Positions 7,829 through 17,389 of a DNA stretch of 32,347 nucleotides are shown here, piece by piece. Origin of the DNA: Bacteriovorax sp. GTDB lineage: Bacteria; Bdellovibrionota; Bacteriovoracia; Bacteriovoracales; Bacteriovoracaceae. Where the stretch lies: contig JACMPM010000041.1 of assembly GCA_014377485.1 (NCBI GenBank), positions 1 through 32,347 of the forward strand, written 5' to 3'. A program made the position numbers and the translations under genes. The notes under the pieces were generated by a model. That model saw nothing but the letters and a program-made list of their open reading frames with translations, searched no databases and was not told where the DNA came from. Every line of letters starts with the position of its first letter. Within the stretch, counting starts at the first letter, position 1.

Positions 7829-9096
7829 AATCCAATAATAAATCCGCCTACAACATCCAAAGTTATTTGAGGTTTAATGACAGGCGAGTGATTGCAGTCA
7901 ATGAGTTCAAAACGATTTAAAAGATGCTTAAGCATAATTCTCATTTCAATCATTGCCAGACTCATTCCAATACATGTCCTTGGTCCGTAACCAAAGGGGA
8001 TGAAAGATCCTTTAACTATTTCATTCTGAAAACGTTCTGGGTGAAATTTATTTGGTTCATCCCAGATTTTGGGATCTCGATGAGTGAGGTATGGACTCAT
8101 CAAAATAATTTCACCAGCAATAACTTTGTGATTCTTGAGCAGGTCTTCTTTAAGTGCAACTCTGCTCCATGCCCATCCGGGAGGATATAGGCGCATAGAT
8201 TCTTTTATTATATTATCTACTGTTTGATACGGAGTGCTCTCCAATGGAGATGTATTTAATAAAGTTTTAAATTCTTCTCTTAAGATAACCTGATAAGGAG
8301 AATTTTTAGAGAGTAGATGGGTTAGCCAACTCATGCAAAGGGCGGTTGTTTCATAACCTGCAAATATCAAAGTAACTAATTGGTCTCTTATTTCTTTATC
8401 GGTCATAGTTGAATCTTTTTGCAAAGAAAGTTCTGCAAGCATTGAAAGAGCATCACTGCTAAATTCTTTTGATTTTTTTTTATCATCTATGATTTTAAAT
8501 ATAACTTTATCTATAAACTCAATGCTCTTATCACGTTTTTTTATTTTACTTTTGTACAAGAGAGCGAAGTTTTGAATTGAATTCATTTGAGTGAGGCTGT
8601 CAGTTACGATTTTAATATGTTCTTTTAGTTGGTAATGGGCCTGGAATTCATTTCCAATAATTGTGGATGTTATAACTTTAAAACTAATTTTATTGAAAAA
8701 TTCTTGTATATCAAAAACTTCACACTCTTCTAATTGAGAAAACTCCTCTTCACATATTTGTTCAATTAAAGGTATGAAGTTGGCAATATGTTCGTTTTTA
8801 AAAACCGGGCGAATCATTTTTCTTTGTTCTTTCCATTCTTCACCATTACTTAAAAAAATATTCTTTTTACCAAAGAATTGATCGATATTACTTTTTTTAA
8901 TATAATTATTAAAATTTTCTTGCATGATACGGGTTATGTCTTCCGGATTGGTAACTACGGTTAAGTTAATATTTCCAATTTTGACTTTGAAAGTATCGCC
9001 ATTTTTTTTATGCATTTTAGTAAGAAATGAAATCTTGTCTTTTTGATAGGCCAGGAAATTTCCAATAAATGGCAGGCCTTTTTCGAAAGGAATCAT
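7810..9096 (-). CDS. Cytochrome P450 monooxygenase, last gene of minus operon
   Basis: A 428-residue soluble P450 that should hydroxylate or otherwise oxidise a hydrophobic substrate with a separate redox partner. The I-helix oxygen-activation motif is FAGYETT, the K-helix ExxR is ESMR, PERF follows, and the haem loop is PFGYGPRTCIG with Cys375 as axial ligand. The long I-helix to haem layout and ESMRLYPPGW resemble the CYP102/CYP4 group that often uses fatty substrates, but the substrate is an inference. No N-terminal membrane anchor is seen. Its start overlaps the end of the GNAT gene by four bases, so it is co-translated with the upstream four genes. No ferredoxin or reductase gene is in this operon. 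Confidence 0.95.
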   Translation of the reverse strand: MIPFEKGLPFIGNFLAYQKDKISFLTKMHKKNGDTFKVKIGNINLTVVTNPEDITRIMQENFNNYIKKSNIDQFFGKKNIFLSNGEEWKEQRKMIRPVFKNEHIANFIPLIEQICEEEFSQLEECEVFDIQEFFNKISFKVITSTIIGNEFQAHYQLKEHIKIVTDSLTQMNSIQNFALLYKSKIKKRDKSIEFIDKVIFKIIDDKKKSKEFSSDALSMLAELSLQKDSTMTDKEIRDQLVTLIFAGYETTALCMSWLTHLLSKNSPYQVILREEFKTLLNTSPLESTPYQTVDNIIKESMRLYPPGWAWSRVALKEDLLKNHKVIAGEIILMSPYLTHRDPKIWDEPNKFHPERFQNEIVKGSFIPFGYGPRTCIGMSLAMIEMRIMLKHLLNRFELIDCNHSPVIKPQITLDVVGGFIIGLKKRPA

Positions 9097-10112
9097 TTAA
9101 GCACCTTTTTAAATAAGAGGTATTCATTAATCTGATAGGGTTTTGAAGATCTTTTAATGAAAAACTGACTGGCGTTTCCTTCTCGAATAAGTGCGCCAAC
9201 CATTTCAGTAAATCCATCTTTTTTTGCACGATCAAGCATTTCAAAAATAAGCGTTGATCCCAAGCCTTTAGATCGTGTGAGCGGAGAAACTAATATCGTT
9301 TTGATAATTATTTGATGATTATCTGGAATGCCGAAAATATAACCCCATTTGCGTTCATCATTTTCAATGAAACGACAATAGCTGAGATCCATACCTTTGA
9401 TGCTGTTTAAAATTGAATCTTTATATTGCTCAAAAGAAATTGGAGTATAAAAATAATTTTCATTAAAGCATTCACAGTTGAGTTGAAAAAGAATCTTTTG
9501 ATGTTCCTTGTCTGATATATCGATCGGGGAAAACCTGTAGCCTTGGTTCAAAGCAATATCATAAGCAGGTTTTAATACATGCATATCGTCTATGGTGGGC
9601 ATAAAATATGAGAAGAACTTTTTATCAATTTCAAAATTCTCAGCTAAGAAATCTTCGGGGTATTCATTAGGATTGATAGGTTCCCAGAAATGTTGAATGG
9701 AAACAGCAGGATAAATAAATCTATTAGAAAGCCACGTGTTATAATTAATCGGTCCGACGATATCTTTCATCTGCAAATTGGAGCAATAATGATAGACGGC
9801 CTGGAAAAGGCTTTTTTTAATATCTTCTCTATTTTTATAATTAATTGGAAGATGATAATTCCCTATAAAACATACGGCAGGATAATTTGGAACTGTTGTA
9901 ATTGTAGCACATGCTAAAATCTTATGCTCTTCTTCAATAATAATGAATTTACTTTGTTCATTAAAAAATAATTTTAATAGTCCTAAGTGTGCTTCAGGTG
10001 TTGTTGGTCTACTATTGTATAAAGCTTCTGATTCTGACATAAATTGAGCGAGGTCGTTAAAGCAATCGACTTGATCATGGGCGATTATTTTAGTTTTCAT
10101 ATCTTTTTTCAT
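9093..10112 (-). CDS. GNAT-family N-acyltransferase, two-part protein
   Basis: A 339-residue protein whose C-terminal part is a GNAT domain. The strand-helix TILVSPLTRSKGLGSTLIFE contains the R/QxxGxG acyl-CoA pyrophosphate loop (RSKGLG, near residue 280), and AKKDGFTEMVGALIREGNASQFF matches the end of the fold. Residues 1-200 look like a second, more degenerate GNAT-like half (KILACATITT, then GPINYNTWLSNRF). Typical GNAT proteins are about 150-180 residues, so this is a double-length form. It overlaps the P450 downstream by four bases and the PEP-synthase-like gene upstream by one base. An acyl or amino-acyl transfer step in the pathway is inferred, and the acceptor is unknown. Confidence 0.8.
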   Translation of the reverse strand: MKKDMKTKIIAHDQVDCFNDLAQFMSESEALYNSRPTTPEAHLGLLKLFFNEQSKFIIIEEEHKILACATITTVPNYPAVCFIGNYHLPINYKNREDIKKSLFQAVYHYCSNLQMKDIVGPINYNTWLSNRFIYPAVSIQHFWEPINPNEYPEDFLAENFEIDKKFFSYFMPTIDDMHVLKPAYDIALNQGYRFSPIDISDKEHQKILFQLNCECFNENYFYTPISFEQYKDSILNSIKGMDLSYCRFIENDERKWGYIFGIPDNHQIIIKTILVSPLTRSKGLGSTLIFEMLDRAKKDGFTEMVGALIREGNASQFFIKRSSKPYQINEYLLFKKVLK

Positions 10113-12847
10113 TAAGCTTTCTCTTTTACATTTATCCTGATTTCTCCTCGAGTAGCATCAAGAATAATAAAATCACCTGTTTTTATTTTTTTAAAAATAT
10201 CACCATGAACTCCGACAATTGTCGGTAGTCCTAACTCTCTGGCAACTACTGCAGAATGCGAGAGGAGGCTTCCCCGTTCAATGATAAGACCTTTACAAGA
10301 AGGATAGAGTGGTACCCAGCCCGGATCAGTTCTATATGTAACGAGAATCTCTCCTTCAATGCCTTGGGCCTCATGAATATCTTTTACTACTCTTGCTATT
10401 CCTTCAACAACTCCAGGTGAGCAACTGGTTCCGTAGATCAAATTAGGATCATCGCTAATTCTGACCTTATCTTTTAAGAGATCACTATTGTTTATGAGAA
10501 TAGAATTTTTAAAACTTACAGCAGTTGATCCATAAGTAATAAATCTTTCAGGAGGATCATTGAGTTGTCGGTATTTCTCAAATTCTTTTTTTCGGGCATC
10601 TATTAAATTTTTAAATTCCAAAGAGGGGAGGCAGCCTCTAGTCGAATCTAGTATTTCGTCAATGTAAAGATAGAAAATATCTTTTTCATTTTCAATTAAA
10701 TCAAGTTCTCTAAATTTCACTCCTATTTCTCGGAAGAGTCTGCGATAGAGACCAAATGATTTTGTTCTGGCAAAACGTAGGTTTTCGCGGTTCTTTACGG
10801 CGTTACGAGTATGTTTTAGCACCCAAAAATAAATAATGAGTTTGATACCACCGAGGTGAGTTTTAACTTTAGTTTCAGCATCGGAGCGAATCTTTTTTTC
10901 TTTTTCCTCCATATCTTTTATGGAGTAAGTTTTCATTTTTATGTATGACTGCAAATTACTTAAAGCAAAGCTTGGGTCATCAGTTAAGTCATTTTCTTCT
11001 AGTTTCTGTTCGTTGCTACACCGAAAACCATACTTATCCAGAAAGATATTCATCTCTTCAAAAATCATTTTTAATTTTGAGTTTTTATGGCATTCATTCC
11101 AAAGACTATTAGCATGAGTTGCAAGAAATAATTCTCTTACTGCAGGATCTCCATGATCAATTTTGTCAGCAAGACCCATTAAAAATTTAGTAGGCATTGT
11201 GCTTTCAAGGCCACCTTCACCGCATAAGAGGTCATTTTGGAGACCTTGAATATTGTCTCCCAAAATCCATTTTTCAGTTAATTTTTTACAAATTCCAAAA
11301 AAAATCATTACAAGAATGTCATTTATTATTGGCGGCATCCAATTGTGAGTAATTTTAGTTTCCAGTTCACTATAAATATTGACCAGCTGAGGTAGACTTT
11401 GTTTTTTGAAATCAAGAGAGCGCTTTTCTTGATAGATGTTTTCAAAGTTTTGAAGAAATTCGTCGACGGTTTTATTAATTCTACGAAAGTTTATAAAGAG
11501 CTTAGTCGCAACATTAATTTTTTGAAAAAAGGTGTATTTTGGTGCCGTCTTTACAAAATCAAAAAGAGATTTATGTTTGTCATGGAGCTCTTCTTTCACT
11601 CCCATCATGGTTTCCATAAAGCCTTGGTTGGTAGCATTCCCGGGTACCAGACAGAGAAGTTTATACCAATTGATAAGATTGTAATAAACTCTACCTTGAA
11701 TCATGCCCAACATATGATTAAATTCATAGTCATGATCTTGAATGAGTTTTTCTGGGACGCCTAAAAATCTACAGGTTTGTCGATAAACAATAGCATAACC
11801 TTTTCTTGTTCCAGAGAAAGTAAGGGGAGTTGTGACACCATTGAAGCTCTCGACAATATTAGAATTATCCCAAAGAATGGGCTCTCTTCCATTTATTTCT
11901 GGATTATAATAGGCGGCCGGAGGAAGTGTTGTTATGGGACGCATTTGTAAAATATAAATTTTATTATTTTCTATGGCCCATTCGATATCAAGTGGCAGGG
12001 ATGTTTTAATTTCGAGATCAATACCAATTTTTGTTAGAAGAATTAAGTTGTTGATCTCAACTGATGATTTATCTTGAAGTCCAGTTTCCACTGAGATTTT
12101 TTCTATTCCTGGAGCCGTTGCACACTTTTTATAAAGTAGTGGTTTGTTGGCTAATTTTTCAATAATCCCAAATGTTTCTTTGTTGATTATGAAATTATCT
12201 GCATCAAATTCTCCGCTGACTAAACCTTCACCCTGTCCATAGAGTCCTTCTATAACAACAGTTTTGTTACTGGTTACCTGGATAGGATTTTGAGTAAACA
12301 TTACTCCGGCAGTATCGCTGTTAATCATACGCTGGATGAGGATTCCCATCTTGATACCGTGAATTGGCATTTCATTTTTAATTCGGTAAGCAATGGCCCT
12401 TTCACTATAAGCAGATGCCCAGCAAAGTTTTATGGACAAAACTATATCCTCTCTTTTTTCCTGATAAAGATAAGACGAAAAAAGACCTGCAAAAGAATGT
12501 AGTGTTCCATCTTCATCAAGACCTGAACTTCTAACAGCTAGGTTTGAACCTAGCAGTCCTTCATCTCTTAATGATTCAAATATGTTGTCTTCAGTCGCAA
12601 TATTAAAACGAGCTTCAGTAAAGAGTTTATTTATTTGATCAAATTTTTTCTCATTCACCAACTTATTCAGTGGATCAGTTAATTGATTTTCAATTATAAA
12701 ATCTTCCATGCAATGAAAAGTAAGTGCAATAAATTCTGGAACATTTATTCCGAGCAGAACCATTTTCTCTGAATTAAAACATTTACCACCGGTTAATTGT
12801 TGAAAGTCGGTTAATGAATCTTTTTTTACAAGTATATACTTTTTCAC
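10112..12847 (-). CDS. PEP-synthase/rifampicin-phosphotransferase-like enzyme
   Basis: A 911-residue multi-domain phosphotransferase. Residues 1-310 form the PPDK/PEP-synthase ATP-binding domain (AVRSSGLDEDG, SFAGLF, VIEGLYGQGEGLVSG, DIEWAIENNKIYILQMRPI). The middle section, about 330-800, is divergent and probably binds the acceptor. Residues 815-911 are the swivelling His domain, with CSPGVVEG and the phospho-accepting His864 in GSLLSHSAVVARELGLPT. There is no PEP/pyruvate TIM-barrel, so it is probably not a true PEP synthase. The layout is that of rifampicin phosphotransferase, which phosphorylates a hydroxyl using ATP. Here the target may be an alcohol made in the pathway (inference). It is separated from UbiA by two bases. 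Confidence 0.88.
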   Translation of the reverse strand: MKKYILVKKDSLTDFQQLTGGKCFNSEKMVLLGINVPEFIALTFHCMEDFIIENQLTDPLNKLVNEKKFDQINKLFTEARFNIATEDNIFESLRDEGLLGSNLAVRSSGLDEDGTLHSFAGLFSSYLYQEKREDIVLSIKLCWASAYSERAIAYRIKNEMPIHGIKMGILIQRMINSDTAGVMFTQNPIQVTSNKTVVIEGLYGQGEGLVSGEFDADNFIINKETFGIIEKLANKPLLYKKCATAPGIEKISVETGLQDKSSVEINNLILLTKIGIDLEIKTSLPLDIEWAIENNKIYILQMRPITTLPPAAYYNPEINGREPILWDNSNIVESFNGVTTPLTFSGTRKGYAIVYRQTCRFLGVPEKLIQDHDYEFNHMLGMIQGRVYYNLINWYKLLCLVPGNATNQGFMETMMGVKEELHDKHKSLFDFVKTAPKYTFFQKINVATKLFINFRRINKTVDEFLQNFENIYQEKRSLDFKKQSLPQLVNIYSELETKITHNWMPPIINDILVMIFFGICKKLTEKWILGDNIQGLQNDLLCGEGGLESTMPTKFLMGLADKIDHGDPAVRELFLATHANSLWNECHKNSKLKMIFEEMNIFLDKYGFRCSNEQKLEENDLTDDPSFALSNLQSYIKMKTYSIKDMEEKEKKIRSDAETKVKTHLGGIKLIIYFWVLKHTRNAVKNRENLRFARTKSFGLYRRLFREIGVKFRELDLIENEKDIFYLYIDEILDSTRGCLPSLEFKNLIDARKKEFEKYRQLNDPPERFITYGSTAVSFKNSILINNSDLLKDKVRISDDPNLIYGTSCSPGVVEGIARVVKDIHEAQGIEGEILVTYRTDPGWVPLYPSCKGLIIERGSLLSHSAVVARELGLPTIVGVHGDIFKKIKTGDFIILDATRGEIRINVKEKA

Positions 12848-12849
12848 AT

Positions 12850-13698
12850 TTATCCTATTAAAAATTTAATTGCTAAAAAAAGCATATTGTAAATTAAGAA
12901 TAGCCCTATAAGACCTTCAATCTTTTTATAGTAATTCGGTTTAATTATTATGAGTGGAAGATGAGCGTAAATAATAAGGACTGGATAGAGTTCCCAGAAA
13001 AAGGCATTCAACAGGTAGGCACCATAAAGCGGAATAATAAGCAAAACTGCAAGGATTAATGCCGTGATATAAGGTCCATAAATACTAAGGTATGTTTTTA
13101 AAACTTTATCTGCGGCAGGATTTAGTTTTCTGCCAACTTCGTAAGTAAAAAAAGATCCCAATAACAATAGAGAAAAACCTACAGTTTTTAAACTATAGAC
13201 TAATTCTGGATTTATGAGAGAAACAATGAAAAAGACAAGGGGAATAATTATAATTTGATGAGTGACTGCATAAATTAAAGGATAGTTTGAAAGATTAGTT
13301 CCTACAAAAAATTCTTTGTACATTAAGTACAACCATATATTAACTACGATTAACCAGAGAGCTGGTTGAGTTCCAAAAAGTAAAAAAGCCAAAAGTGCAA
13401 AGAGCCACAAGGCACCTAAAAAAAGATAAATAAGTTTTAGGCATTCTTGAAGGGTTATGAGTCCCCTTGGAAGAGGTCTTGTCGTGTTGGCAATTTTATC
13501 TTTTTCATAATCTTTATATTCATCCATTATTCGAAGTTCAATAATAAAAGTAAGAATAGTAAAAAAGCTCAAGAGACTGGCGCTCCAATTCATATGACCT
13601 GTCATAGTCCAATTAATACTAAGAAGCATGAAGACTGCTATAATAATATTGGCAATTATATTGGCCCGTTCATAAATAAAGACAATGCTGTTTTTCAT
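12850..13698 (-). CDS. UbiA-family prenyltransferase
   Basis: A 282-residue integral membrane protein with about eight or nine hydrophobic segments. The first Asp-rich motif of the UbiA superfamily is RIMDEYKDYEKDK (about residues 56-68). It is followed by RPLPRGLI, the typical R-P-L-P-R-G sequence after that motif. The second motif is less standard (EVGRKLNPAADKVLKTYLSIYG), a form I associate with UbiA relatives of unassigned substrate. The enzyme should move a prenyl or similar diphosphate-linked group to an acceptor in the membrane. It overlaps the AMP-ligase gene by four bases and ends two bases before the PEP-synthase-like gene. Neither the prenyl donor nor the acceptor can be read from sequence. 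Confidence 0.87.
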   Translation of the reverse strand: MKNSIVFIYERANIIANIIIAVFMLLSINWTMTGHMNWSASLLSFFTILTFIIELRIMDEYKDYEKDKIANTTRPLPRGLITLQECLKLIYLFLGALWLFALLAFLLFGTQPALWLIVVNIWLYLMYKEFFVGTNLSNYPLIYAVTHQIIIIPLVFFIVSLINPELVYSLKTVGFSLLLLGSFFTYEVGRKLNPAADKVLKTYLSIYGPYITALILAVLLIIPLYGAYLLNAFFWELYPVLIIYAHLPLIIIKPNYYKKIEGLIGLFLIYNMLFLAIKFLIG

Positions 13699-15134
13699 AA
13701 ATTCACTTTTTTAAAGGTTCTAGGTCGATCAATTCTGGCGCGGTGTCTTTTATCTCTAAATATTTTTGAATAAAATATTTTTTTTAGTGGTGGCAGTTCA
13801 CTTGTCTCTATTTTTTCTTTTAAACTAGGATTTGCTATCAAAAAATATTCTTTATTTTGAATGAATACCATTGCCTCTGAAGATTCAAGAATTGTATAAA
13901 TTTTTTGCTCAAGGAGAAATTCTTCAAGACTTTGAAATTCTCTCCCTTGATACCATAGGTGACCGTCTTGTTTTAGAACTCTGTCGCCCATATTGTGCCA
14001 AATATTATTAAAGGCATCTTCTTTTTTATTTTTATTGTTGGCCTCATCATCATGAAGATATTTTTTTGAAACATGGCGACCTGTTATCCAAAGTTGACTT
14101 GGCGTCAATTCAATATTAATTTCAGGAACTTCATTACCGAGATAGAGGCATTGAAAATATCCTTTCTCGCGAGATTTCATGACAGCTATTTTGGCGTCAC
14201 TGACAGCTACTGGTTCCGCTTCAGAACTTCCATAAACATGGTCAAAATGAGCATCTGGCCAATGCTTAAATGCATCCTCAAGTAGATTGCAGTCAGATAG
14301 GGCACCGCCAATATGAAATGATTTTAAATGCTCACACTTAGATGAATTCAAAAGAATTTTTAAAAATGCAGGGCCACAAGCGATTGTATCAACCCTGTGC
14401 TCTTCATCCAGGTCATTTAATTGCTCTAAAACTTTTTTAGGCCATGAAGAAGGTATGATAAGACTTCCTTTATCGGCGGTAAGATTTGCAAGGACTAAAT
14501 TGGTAAATATGGTGAGATCCATTTTTGGATAATTTTCGTAGTTTAAGTATTTAAGAACAACTTCATTGGCATCATTTAGATATTGGTGAGTTCTAACAAC
14601 ACCTTTTGGTCTTCCACTGGTACCGCTGGTAAAAGTGAGCATTGCTTCTGTATTGGGATCAACTTTTGTTATTTCTATTTTATTGTTAGATTTAGTATTA
14701 TGTTTATTTTTTTTACAAATTTGATCACTTGATACTTTGTATTTTATCTGACGTATGGCACTTGAACGCATTCCCCAAAACCGACCTATTTTTTTTGAGA
14801 CAAAAACCTTGGGCCTGCAATTATTAATCAACTCGTTTATATGCTCGACTGAAAGCCATGGTTCAACTAATAAAATTTTTTGTCCTGATGCCATTATGGC
14901 CAGAATGGTGGCATAAAGTTTTACTGAGGGCTCTTCGAATAATAGAACATAATCCCCAATTTCTAAATTATATTTTTTTAGCGATTGTTGGGCATTAATG
15001 GACAGATCAATAAGCCCACCGAAAGTGATAGATTTATCAGGATGATTTAAACTTTTTAACCCGTCAAAAAAGACAATTGCTTTTTTTCCAGGGTCGTGAA
15101 CTTTGGAATAGAATTTTTCACATGCATTTATCAT
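13695..15134 (-). CDS. AMP-forming acyl ligase (ANL superfamily), first gene of minus operon
   Basis: A 479-residue adenylate-forming enzyme. The ATP-binding P-loop is LTFTSGTSGRPKGVVRTH, about residues 167-184. The adenine/acyl-binding motif is VYGSSEAEPVA, and MGDR is present before the hinge. The C-terminal domain is short and lacks a clear catalytic Lys motif, ending KRHRARIDRPRTFKKV. It is shorter than typical acyl-CoA synthetases (about 550) and resembles OleC-like and related AMP-binding proteins from lipid clusters. It would activate a carboxylic acid, probably a fatty acid, for transfer. It heads five overlapping or nearly touching minus-strand genes, and its promoter should lie in 15135-15330. 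Confidence 0.88.
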   Translation of the reverse strand: MINACEKFYSKVHDPGKKAIVFFDGLKSLNHPDKSITFGGLIDLSINAQQSLKKYNLEIGDYVLLFEEPSVKLYATILAIMASGQKILLVEPWLSVEHINELINNCRPKVFVSKKIGRFWGMRSSAIRQIKYKVSSDQICKKNKHNTKSNNKIEITKVDPNTEAMLTFTSGTSGRPKGVVRTHQYLNDANEVVLKYLNYENYPKMDLTIFTNLVLANLTADKGSLIIPSSWPKKVLEQLNDLDEEHRVDTIACGPAFLKILLNSSKCEHLKSFHIGGALSDCNLLEDAFKHWPDAHFDHVYGSSEAEPVAVSDAKIAVMKSREKGYFQCLYLGNEVPEINIELTPSQLWITGRHVSKKYLHDDEANNKNKKEDAFNNIWHNMGDRVLKQDGHLWYQGREFQSLEEFLLEQKIYTILESSEAMVFIQNKEYFLIANPSLKEKIETSELPPLKKIFYSKIFRDKRHRARIDRPRTFKKVNL

Positions 15135-15228
15135 GTTTTGACCTTCTTATAATTATTAAGGGTTATCGGATATTTCTAGGATTAGTTAATTAGGAAACTA
15201 AAATATTTGAGTCTTTTTTTAAAGAACC

Positions 15229-15243
15229 GTCTAAACTTTAGAC
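15229..15243. promoter_or_regulatory. Perfect palindrome in divergent promoter region
   Basis: GTCTAAA-C-TTTAGAC is a perfect seven-base dyad around one central base, placed in the 198-bp gap between the AMP-ligase and lipid-kinase genes. Odd-centred symmetric sites of this size are typical operators for dimeric repressors. No regulator gene is seen nearby, so the binding protein is unknown. Confidence 0.45.
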
Positions 15244-15288
15244 AGCAATGTATTTTTTCTACTCTTCATATCTATTGTTTTAGGAAGG

Positions 15289-15301
15289 ACTAGAATCTAG
15301 T
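15289..15301. promoter_or_regulatory. Second palindrome in divergent promoter region
   Basis: ACTAGA-A-TCTAGT is a perfect six-base dyad with one central base, 32 bases before the lipid-kinase ATG. It shares the CTA...TAG half-site pattern with the palindrome at 15229. The two centres are 59 bases apart, close to six helical turns. Confidence 0.4.
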
Positions 15302-15332
15302 TACTATTCATTTCTAATTTTTTAAGGATTTT

Positions 15333-16292
15333 ATGCAAAACATCTCTGTCTATCTTAATCAGAGGGCCTCGAATGGGGTCAATGACTGGCAAGGACAAAT
15401 CAATAATGCCTTATTCAGAAGTAATGTTGAATACCAAACACCTAATAATTTAGAGGAGCTTTATCGCCAGCTCGAACTTGATGTTGAAAATAAGGTCGAT
15501 GCTGTTTTATCTGTTGGAGGAGACGGCACTGTAAATACAATTATTCAAAGGTTAGCTGGCACTGATATTAGTCTTTTGGTTGTACCCGGTGGAACAGCCA
15601 ATGACTTTGCCCGTGTTCTGGGAACTAATTCAAATATTAAAAGAATAACTCAAACTATTCGTCATAATGTAAAAAAGAAAATAGACCTGATCAGTATTAA
15701 CGGAAAATATATGGCCACTAACGGCGGTTTAGGATTTGCTGCTGATGTTGCTGACGAAATTAATAATTTAAGAAAGAGCTTTCCAAAGTTTAAAAATTTT
15801 ATGAAATTTTCTGGAAAAAATGTTTACTCGATCTTTTTGGCAAAAAAATTATTGAATAGAGAAATTAAAACTTATAAATTTAGAATATCATCTGCAGAAT
15901 ATTCTGAAACAGTGCTTTCACCGCTCATATTGATCAACAATCAACCGGCATTGGGAGGGGATTTTACAGTTGCTCCCAATACTAACAACCAAGATGGAAC
16001 TATTAATATTACAATATTCAAACACCTAAATCGTCTAGAACTTATTCAATGTATTTTTAAAATTTTGAATGGCAATTATCCTAAAAATGATAAAAATTTA
16101 GTTAGCTTTGAGACCTCTTCAGTTAAAATTGATTTGATCGATGATGAAAATATTGTATTTTTTGGAGATGGTGAAATCTTAGATAAGGCCATTAGCTGGG
16201 ATATAAAATGTCACCCAAGTTTTCTTTCAGTTTTTTCACCAAAAGATCAAAATGATATGATAAATCTTTGCACGAAAGTATCGTTAATGTAA
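15333..16292 (+). CDS. Diacylglycerol kinase-like lipid kinase
   Basis: A 319-residue kinase of the DAGK/sphingosine-kinase catalytic family, which phosphorylates the hydroxyl of a lipid with ATP. The nucleotide-binding motif SVGGDGTVN is at about residues 66-74, followed by the family signature VPGGTANDFAR. The C-terminal lobe holds ALGGDFTVAPNTNNQDG and FFGDGE, matching conserved parts of YegS/DgkB proteins. Length is normal. An AAGGA site precedes the ATG at 15333. It heads a plus-strand operon divergent from the five-gene minus operon. In this setting the likely substrate is diacylglycerol or a related alcohol made by the neighbours, which is an inference. Confidence 0.92.
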   Translation: MQNISVYLNQRASNGVNDWQGQINNALFRSNVEYQTPNNLEELYRQLELDVENKVDAVLSVGGDGTVNTIIQRLAGTDISLLVVPGGTANDFARVLGTNSNIKRITQTIRHNVKKKIDLISINGKYMATNGGLGFAADVADEINNLRKSFPKFKNFMKFSGKNVYSIFLAKKLLNREIKTYKFRISSAEYSETVLSPLILINNQPALGGDFTVAPNTNNQDGTINITIFKHLNRLELIQCIFKILNGNYPKNDKNLVSFETSSVKIDLIDDENIVFFGDGEILDKAISWDIKCHPSFLSVFSPKDQNDMINLCTKVSLM

Positions 16293-16361
16293 TGTCTGGA
16301 TAATGAGGAAAAAAAATATTTGGAAAGTTTCCATTTTTTTGTCAAAGGATTAATCGGTCTT

Positions 16362-17366
16362 ATGAATATTTTTATTACAGGTGCAACAGGCTTTTTAGGA
16401 CAATATCTCATTAGAGAGTTGAGTCCTAATTTTGAGACAATTTATATTCTCTCTCGCAATTCTCAATTTACAGGATTTAATGATCTTCCCAATGTGAAAA
16501 TTGTAAAAGGAGATATTACTCAATTAGAAATAATAGAAGATATAATGATGCGCGACCTTATTCTTGAAGAAAGCGATTTCGTCATTCATGCTGCAGCCTT
16601 ATACGATTTAAAAGCAAGTCACTCCGATTGTTATTTGCAAAATATTGTAGGGACTCAAAATACACTTCGGCTAGTAAAAAAAATGAAAAAACTTAAGGCC
16701 CTGTATTATATCTCTACAATTGCAGTGGGTGATGATCAATCCTTTTTCCTGGAAGAGGATCATCTTCCAGTTAGAAAAAAGTTTAATGATTTTTATTCGG
16801 AAACTAAGTATTTTGCTGAAAAGATTGTTCGAGAGACGCAACACAATGGAGCTACTAGGATCATTCGCCCCGGCATCATAATTGGAGATTCTAAAACTGG
16901 AAAAATGGATAAGATAGACGGTCCTTATTATTTTATAGAGGCAATGAAAAAATATTCAACGTTTTTAAAGTCGATTCCATTCATTCCGCTCAGTTTTAAT
17001 CCTCGAACAAAAATTCCAATAATTCCAGTTGATCATTGTGCTCGGTATATTTCACTACTGATCGGCCGCGATTTAGGAGTTCCAGAATTAAAAACTTACC
17101 ATTTAATTAGCAATGAAGTTCCTACCGTCAAACAATTTTTGGACGACTTGAATGAAGCCTTTAGCATTAAAACTCAATATATCCCAGTCTTCAAAAATCC
17201 TGTGCATAATTCTGTCCTGAAACTGTTGGGTATTCCTAAAGAACTTGTTCCATTCATGTTTTCAAAACTCTCATACGATAAGACACGTACAATAGAGGAG
17301 TTACCAGAGATGCAAGAAAGTACCTACAGTGCTTTTAAAGGTATTCTCTTTTTGAAAACTCTCTAA
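16362..17366 (+). CDS. NAD(P)-dependent SDR reductase/epimerase family protein
   Basis: A 334-residue extended short-chain dehydrogenase. The N-terminal Rossmann loop is TGATGFLG, directly after the chosen start (MNIFITGATGF). The active-site YxxxK is YSETK. RPGIIIGDSKTGKMDKIDGPYY is a block I associate with NAD-binding-4 or 'male sterility' type reductases acting on acyl or alcohol groups. A longer TTG-initiated frame from 16320 is possible because GAGGAAA lies before it, while the chosen ATG has AAGGA 12 bases away, which is a long spacing. It follows the lipid kinase and precedes the AAR-like gene by 23 bases, so the genes likely form one operon. Reduction of a fatty aldehyde or ketone is plausible but unproven. 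Confidence 0.85.
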   Translation: MNIFITGATGFLGQYLIRELSPNFETIYILSRNSQFTGFNDLPNVKIVKGDITQLEIIEDIMMRDLILEESDFVIHAAALYDLKASHSDCYLQNIVGTQNTLRLVKKMKKLKALYYISTIAVGDDQSFFLEEDHLPVRKKFNDFYSETKYFAEKIVRETQHNGATRIIRPGIIIGDSKTGKMDKIDGPYYFIEAMKKYSTFLKSIPFIPLSFNPRTKIPIIPVDHCARYISLLIGRDLGVPELKTYHLISNEVPTVKQFLDDLNEAFSIKTQYIPVFKNPVHNSVLKLLGIPKELVPFMFSKLSYDKTRTIEELPEMQESTYSAFKGILFLKTL

Positions 17367-17389
17367 AAATTTCAACAAGTATAGAGTGT

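Noticed and set aside
15170-15186. TTTCTAGGATT shared with the region before the giant lipoprotein (about 28647)
   Set aside because: An 11-base match in AT-rich DNA is expected by chance at this scale, and no symmetry supports it as a site.
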